A DNA stretch of 64,000 nt from Rhodocyclales bacterium (GTDB lineage Bacteria > Pseudomonadota > Gammaproteobacteria > Burkholderiales > Rhodocyclaceae): NCBI GenBank assembly GCA_028292485.1, contig JAQGMG010000029.1, positions 62,001 through 126,000 on the forward strand. Direction: 5' to 3'. Under the pieces are notes generated by a model that saw only the letters and a list, made by a program, of their open reading frames with translations, was not told where the DNA came from and ran no database searches. Made by a program: the position numbers and the translations under genes. Shown here piece by piece: positions 62,518 to 64,000 of this stretch (its first letter is position 1; each line of letters begins with the position of its first letter).

Positions 62518-62597
62518 CGTCATTCCCGCGAAAGCGGGAATCCACCCGCTGGCACAGGCCTCACGTAGAAGTGGATTCCCGCTTTCGCGGGAATGAC
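62518..62597. repeat. dRS3/REP-like inverted pair, copy D
   Basis: Two full ATTCCCGCGAAAGCGGGAAT palindromes in opposite orientation with ends CGTCATTCCC and GGAATGAC. It is the best-preserved copy of the family. Confidence 0.95.
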
Positions 62598-63099
62598 TTG
62601 TCTTTTGGCAGAAATCGAATTTCCAAACGTGATTTGTCGTTCTGCAAGTCAAGTATGTAATTCCCTTTTTTATTGCCGCACAGCGCTGACCGCCGTGATG
62701 TCCTCGCGGAGGCATACTCGTCCTGCATCTTTCCAGGTCCAGGTCTCGAGGTGCCGGACATTCAAGTGCGCAGCCTTTCATGAACAATGCAAAATTTTGC
62801 AACGTTGGTTGCGGTCCGCATTTAGTATTCCTTTTAAATAAATATTTGCGTGCGTTAATAGGCTTGAAGGCGTTGCAGCCGCTTTCCCGAGGCGTGAAAG
62901 TCTGGCCGCAGTTGCGTCATTGCACCATCTCCGTCGGATCGAGATTCGGCGCGGAGCTTTGCCAGATATTGCCTCGTAGAACGCCAGGAGGCCCAATGCC
63001 CGGATGGGCCAGTCGATCACGTGAATATGCGACATATCCTGTTGTGCCCGGAGCGTATTGCCGCCGTTCGCCCGGCGAGAAATATCGGAGTCGCCTTCA
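62598..63099. other. 502-bp intergenic region before the Cache-type sensor
   Basis: No gene is supported. An AT-rich patch around 62820-62860 (TTTTAAATAAATATTT) stands out from the GC-rich surroundings and may hold the sensor gene's promoter, though no firm -35/-10 pair is seen. Confidence 0.5.
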
Positions 63100-64000
63100 A
63101 TGAATATGCCGCTGTTTCTCGCGAACTGGCGACGCCTGGTGTCAATATGGCTGCTACTGATTGTGCTGGTTGCCACGGCGGCGATACTTCTTGGCAGCCT
63201 GTTTGAAGAGCAGGCACTTTCCCCCATCAGGATCGGGGAAATGCAACGTGCCCTGCGGCGCGCGGAGTCCCTGCAGCGTAGCCTTGGTGTTCCGGTTTCA
63301 GACGTCATTGCGCTCGCGCGAACACCTTTCGTGCGGGATGCTGCACTGAGCTTTTCTCCGCGGGCGCTCGACAGGTTCGCAGAGGTTGGCGCGATCGTCG
63401 CGGAAACCGGCATCCATTACAACAAGGCCAGGCTTATTGATGCCAACGGCATTGAGCGCGTACGCCTCAACCTGGAGAACGGCCGTGCCGTGCGCGTGCC
63501 GCACTCCCAATTGCAGGACAAGTCCGATCGTTATTTTTTCACCCAGGCACGCGATCTTCCCGAAGGCCGGGTCTTCTTCTCGCGCAATGACCTGAACGTT
63601 GAAAACGGCAAGATTGAAGAGCCCCATATTTCCACCTTGCGTGTATCGACGCCGATACGTACGGCGGACGGCAAACTTGCCGCCATGCTGGTGCTCAACA
63701 TCGATGTCGATCAGCTGGCGCCCATGTTCAGGACGGCGGTGCCGGATTCGATTCCGTTGTGGATGGTCGATCACGATGGCTTCTGGCTGAAGGGGCCACG
63801 CGCGGATCTGGAGTGGGGGTTTCAGCTTGGGCGCCCGGACGCGCGGCTGGAAAAATTCGACCCCTTGATAGCGGAAGCAGCGAAGCCTGGAGGCATCGTA
63901 CAGATCACCACGCCGTCAGGCTTGTGGACCCTGGTCAGGGTGGACCTGCCTGCCTCGAGTGCGATTGCCCGGCTACCGCGCGGGGGCGACCACTTCCAGG
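63100..64000 (+). CDS. Cache/CHASE-type membrane sensor (5' part, truncated by window)
   Basis: An open frame of 300 codons that runs off the window. It begins MNMPLFLANWRRLVSIW and has a membrane helix at about 13-33. The periplasmic part looks like a double Cache domain: ARLIDANGIERVRLN, then SDRYFFTQARDLPEGRVFFSRNDLNVE with IEEPHISTLRVSTPIRTADGKLAAMLVLNIDVDQL. Such domains precede histidine kinase, GGDEF or methyl-accepting outputs; the output lies beyond base 64000. CGGAG at 63086-63090 is the ribosome site. Confidence 0.85.
   Translation, partial: MNMPLFLANWRRLVSIWLLLIVLVATAAILLGSLFEEQALSPIRIGEMQRALRRAESLQRSLGVPVSDVIALARTPFVRDAALSFSPRALDRFAEVGAIVAETGIHYNKARLIDANGIERVRLNLENGRAVRVPHSQLQDKSDRYFFTQARDLPEGRVFFSRNDLNVENGKIEEPHISTLRVSTPIRTADGKLAAMLVLNIDVDQLAPMFRTAVPDSIPLWMVDHDGFWLKGPRADLEWGFQLGRPDARLEKFDPLIAEAAKPGGIVQITTPSGLWTLVRVDLPASSAIARLPRGGDHFQ

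Noticed and set aside
62780-63103. 107-codon open frame before the Cache sensor
   Set aside because: Its composition is unlike neighbouring genes, it lacks a ribosome site and has no recognisable motif.

Overview
The window looks like a chromosomal segment of a GC-rich betaproteobacterium. The evidence is the gene content: the 'ferrooxidans-type' gshA beside gshB and a sugar-transport-free PTS (mannose-type EIIA, HPr, EI), the order rsmB-DUF4390-ntrY-ntrX, a RibB protein with a degenerate RibA half, class I PhaC, HiPIP, RapZ and DUF1289. No tRNA, rRNA, CRISPR array, integrase or transposase gene was seen.

Region 1 (1-13488) is the accessory part. It reads as the tail of an extracellular contractile injection system (eCIS) locus. 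It has an AAA+ ATPase of the Afp15/Pvc15 kind; an 1877-residue Gly/Pro-rich protein with hydrophobic segments, 13-residue tandem repeats, a 99-residue internal duplication and a C-terminal coiled coil; a TPR protein; two leaderless HExxH proteins with the DUF4157 (eCIS_core) signature, one fused to an OmpA-like domain; and a leaderless M6-like metalloprotease. All genes point the same way with short gaps. I read this as an ATPase plus cargo module; sheath, tube and baseplate genes would lie before base 1.

Region 2 (13.9-26 kb) is housekeeping: a lipoprotein, the leftward gshA-gshB-(dead M48 protease)-EIIA-HPr-EI cluster, then rightward ribE-[DUF559 cassette]-ribBX-ribH-nusB-thiL, and dusA. 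Region 3 (26-35 kb) holds a MarR-controlled EmrAB/OMF tripartite pump, a membrane-anchored HExxH protein, ruvB, an orphan TRAP solute receptor and a TauE/SafE permease. Region 4 (35-43 kb) has rapZ, DUF1289, an alpha/beta hydrolase with an HCCA-isomerase-like protein, an MBL-fold hydrolase, phaC, a MOSC protein and a PIN protein. Region 5 (43-54.5 kb) carries ntrX/ntrY, DUF4390, rsmB, an aroE-like gene, a GDT1/UPF0016 manganese exporter behind a yybP-ykoY-type riboswitch, AbrB-like and YefM/ParE-type modules, lgt and ilvD. Region 6 (54.7-64 kb) has a GAF-PAS-GAF-GGDEF-EAL protein, TonB, an RNase II family enzyme, HiPIP, a bacterioferritin-like protein and the start of a Cache-type sensor.

Interspersed palindromic repeats are frequent: four copies of an ATTCCC-N8-GGGAAT (dRS3/REP-like) pair, two good copies of a GTAGGTTGGGGTGAGC inverted pair, one 25-bp perfect inverted repeat, and a C-rich inverted pair bounding the DUF559 gene. 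The most notable points are the leaderless eCIS cargo set, the riboswitch with a visible alternative pairing, the NtrX with a wrecked ATPase domain, the catalytically dead M48 homologue, and the DUF559 cassette inside the riboflavin operon.
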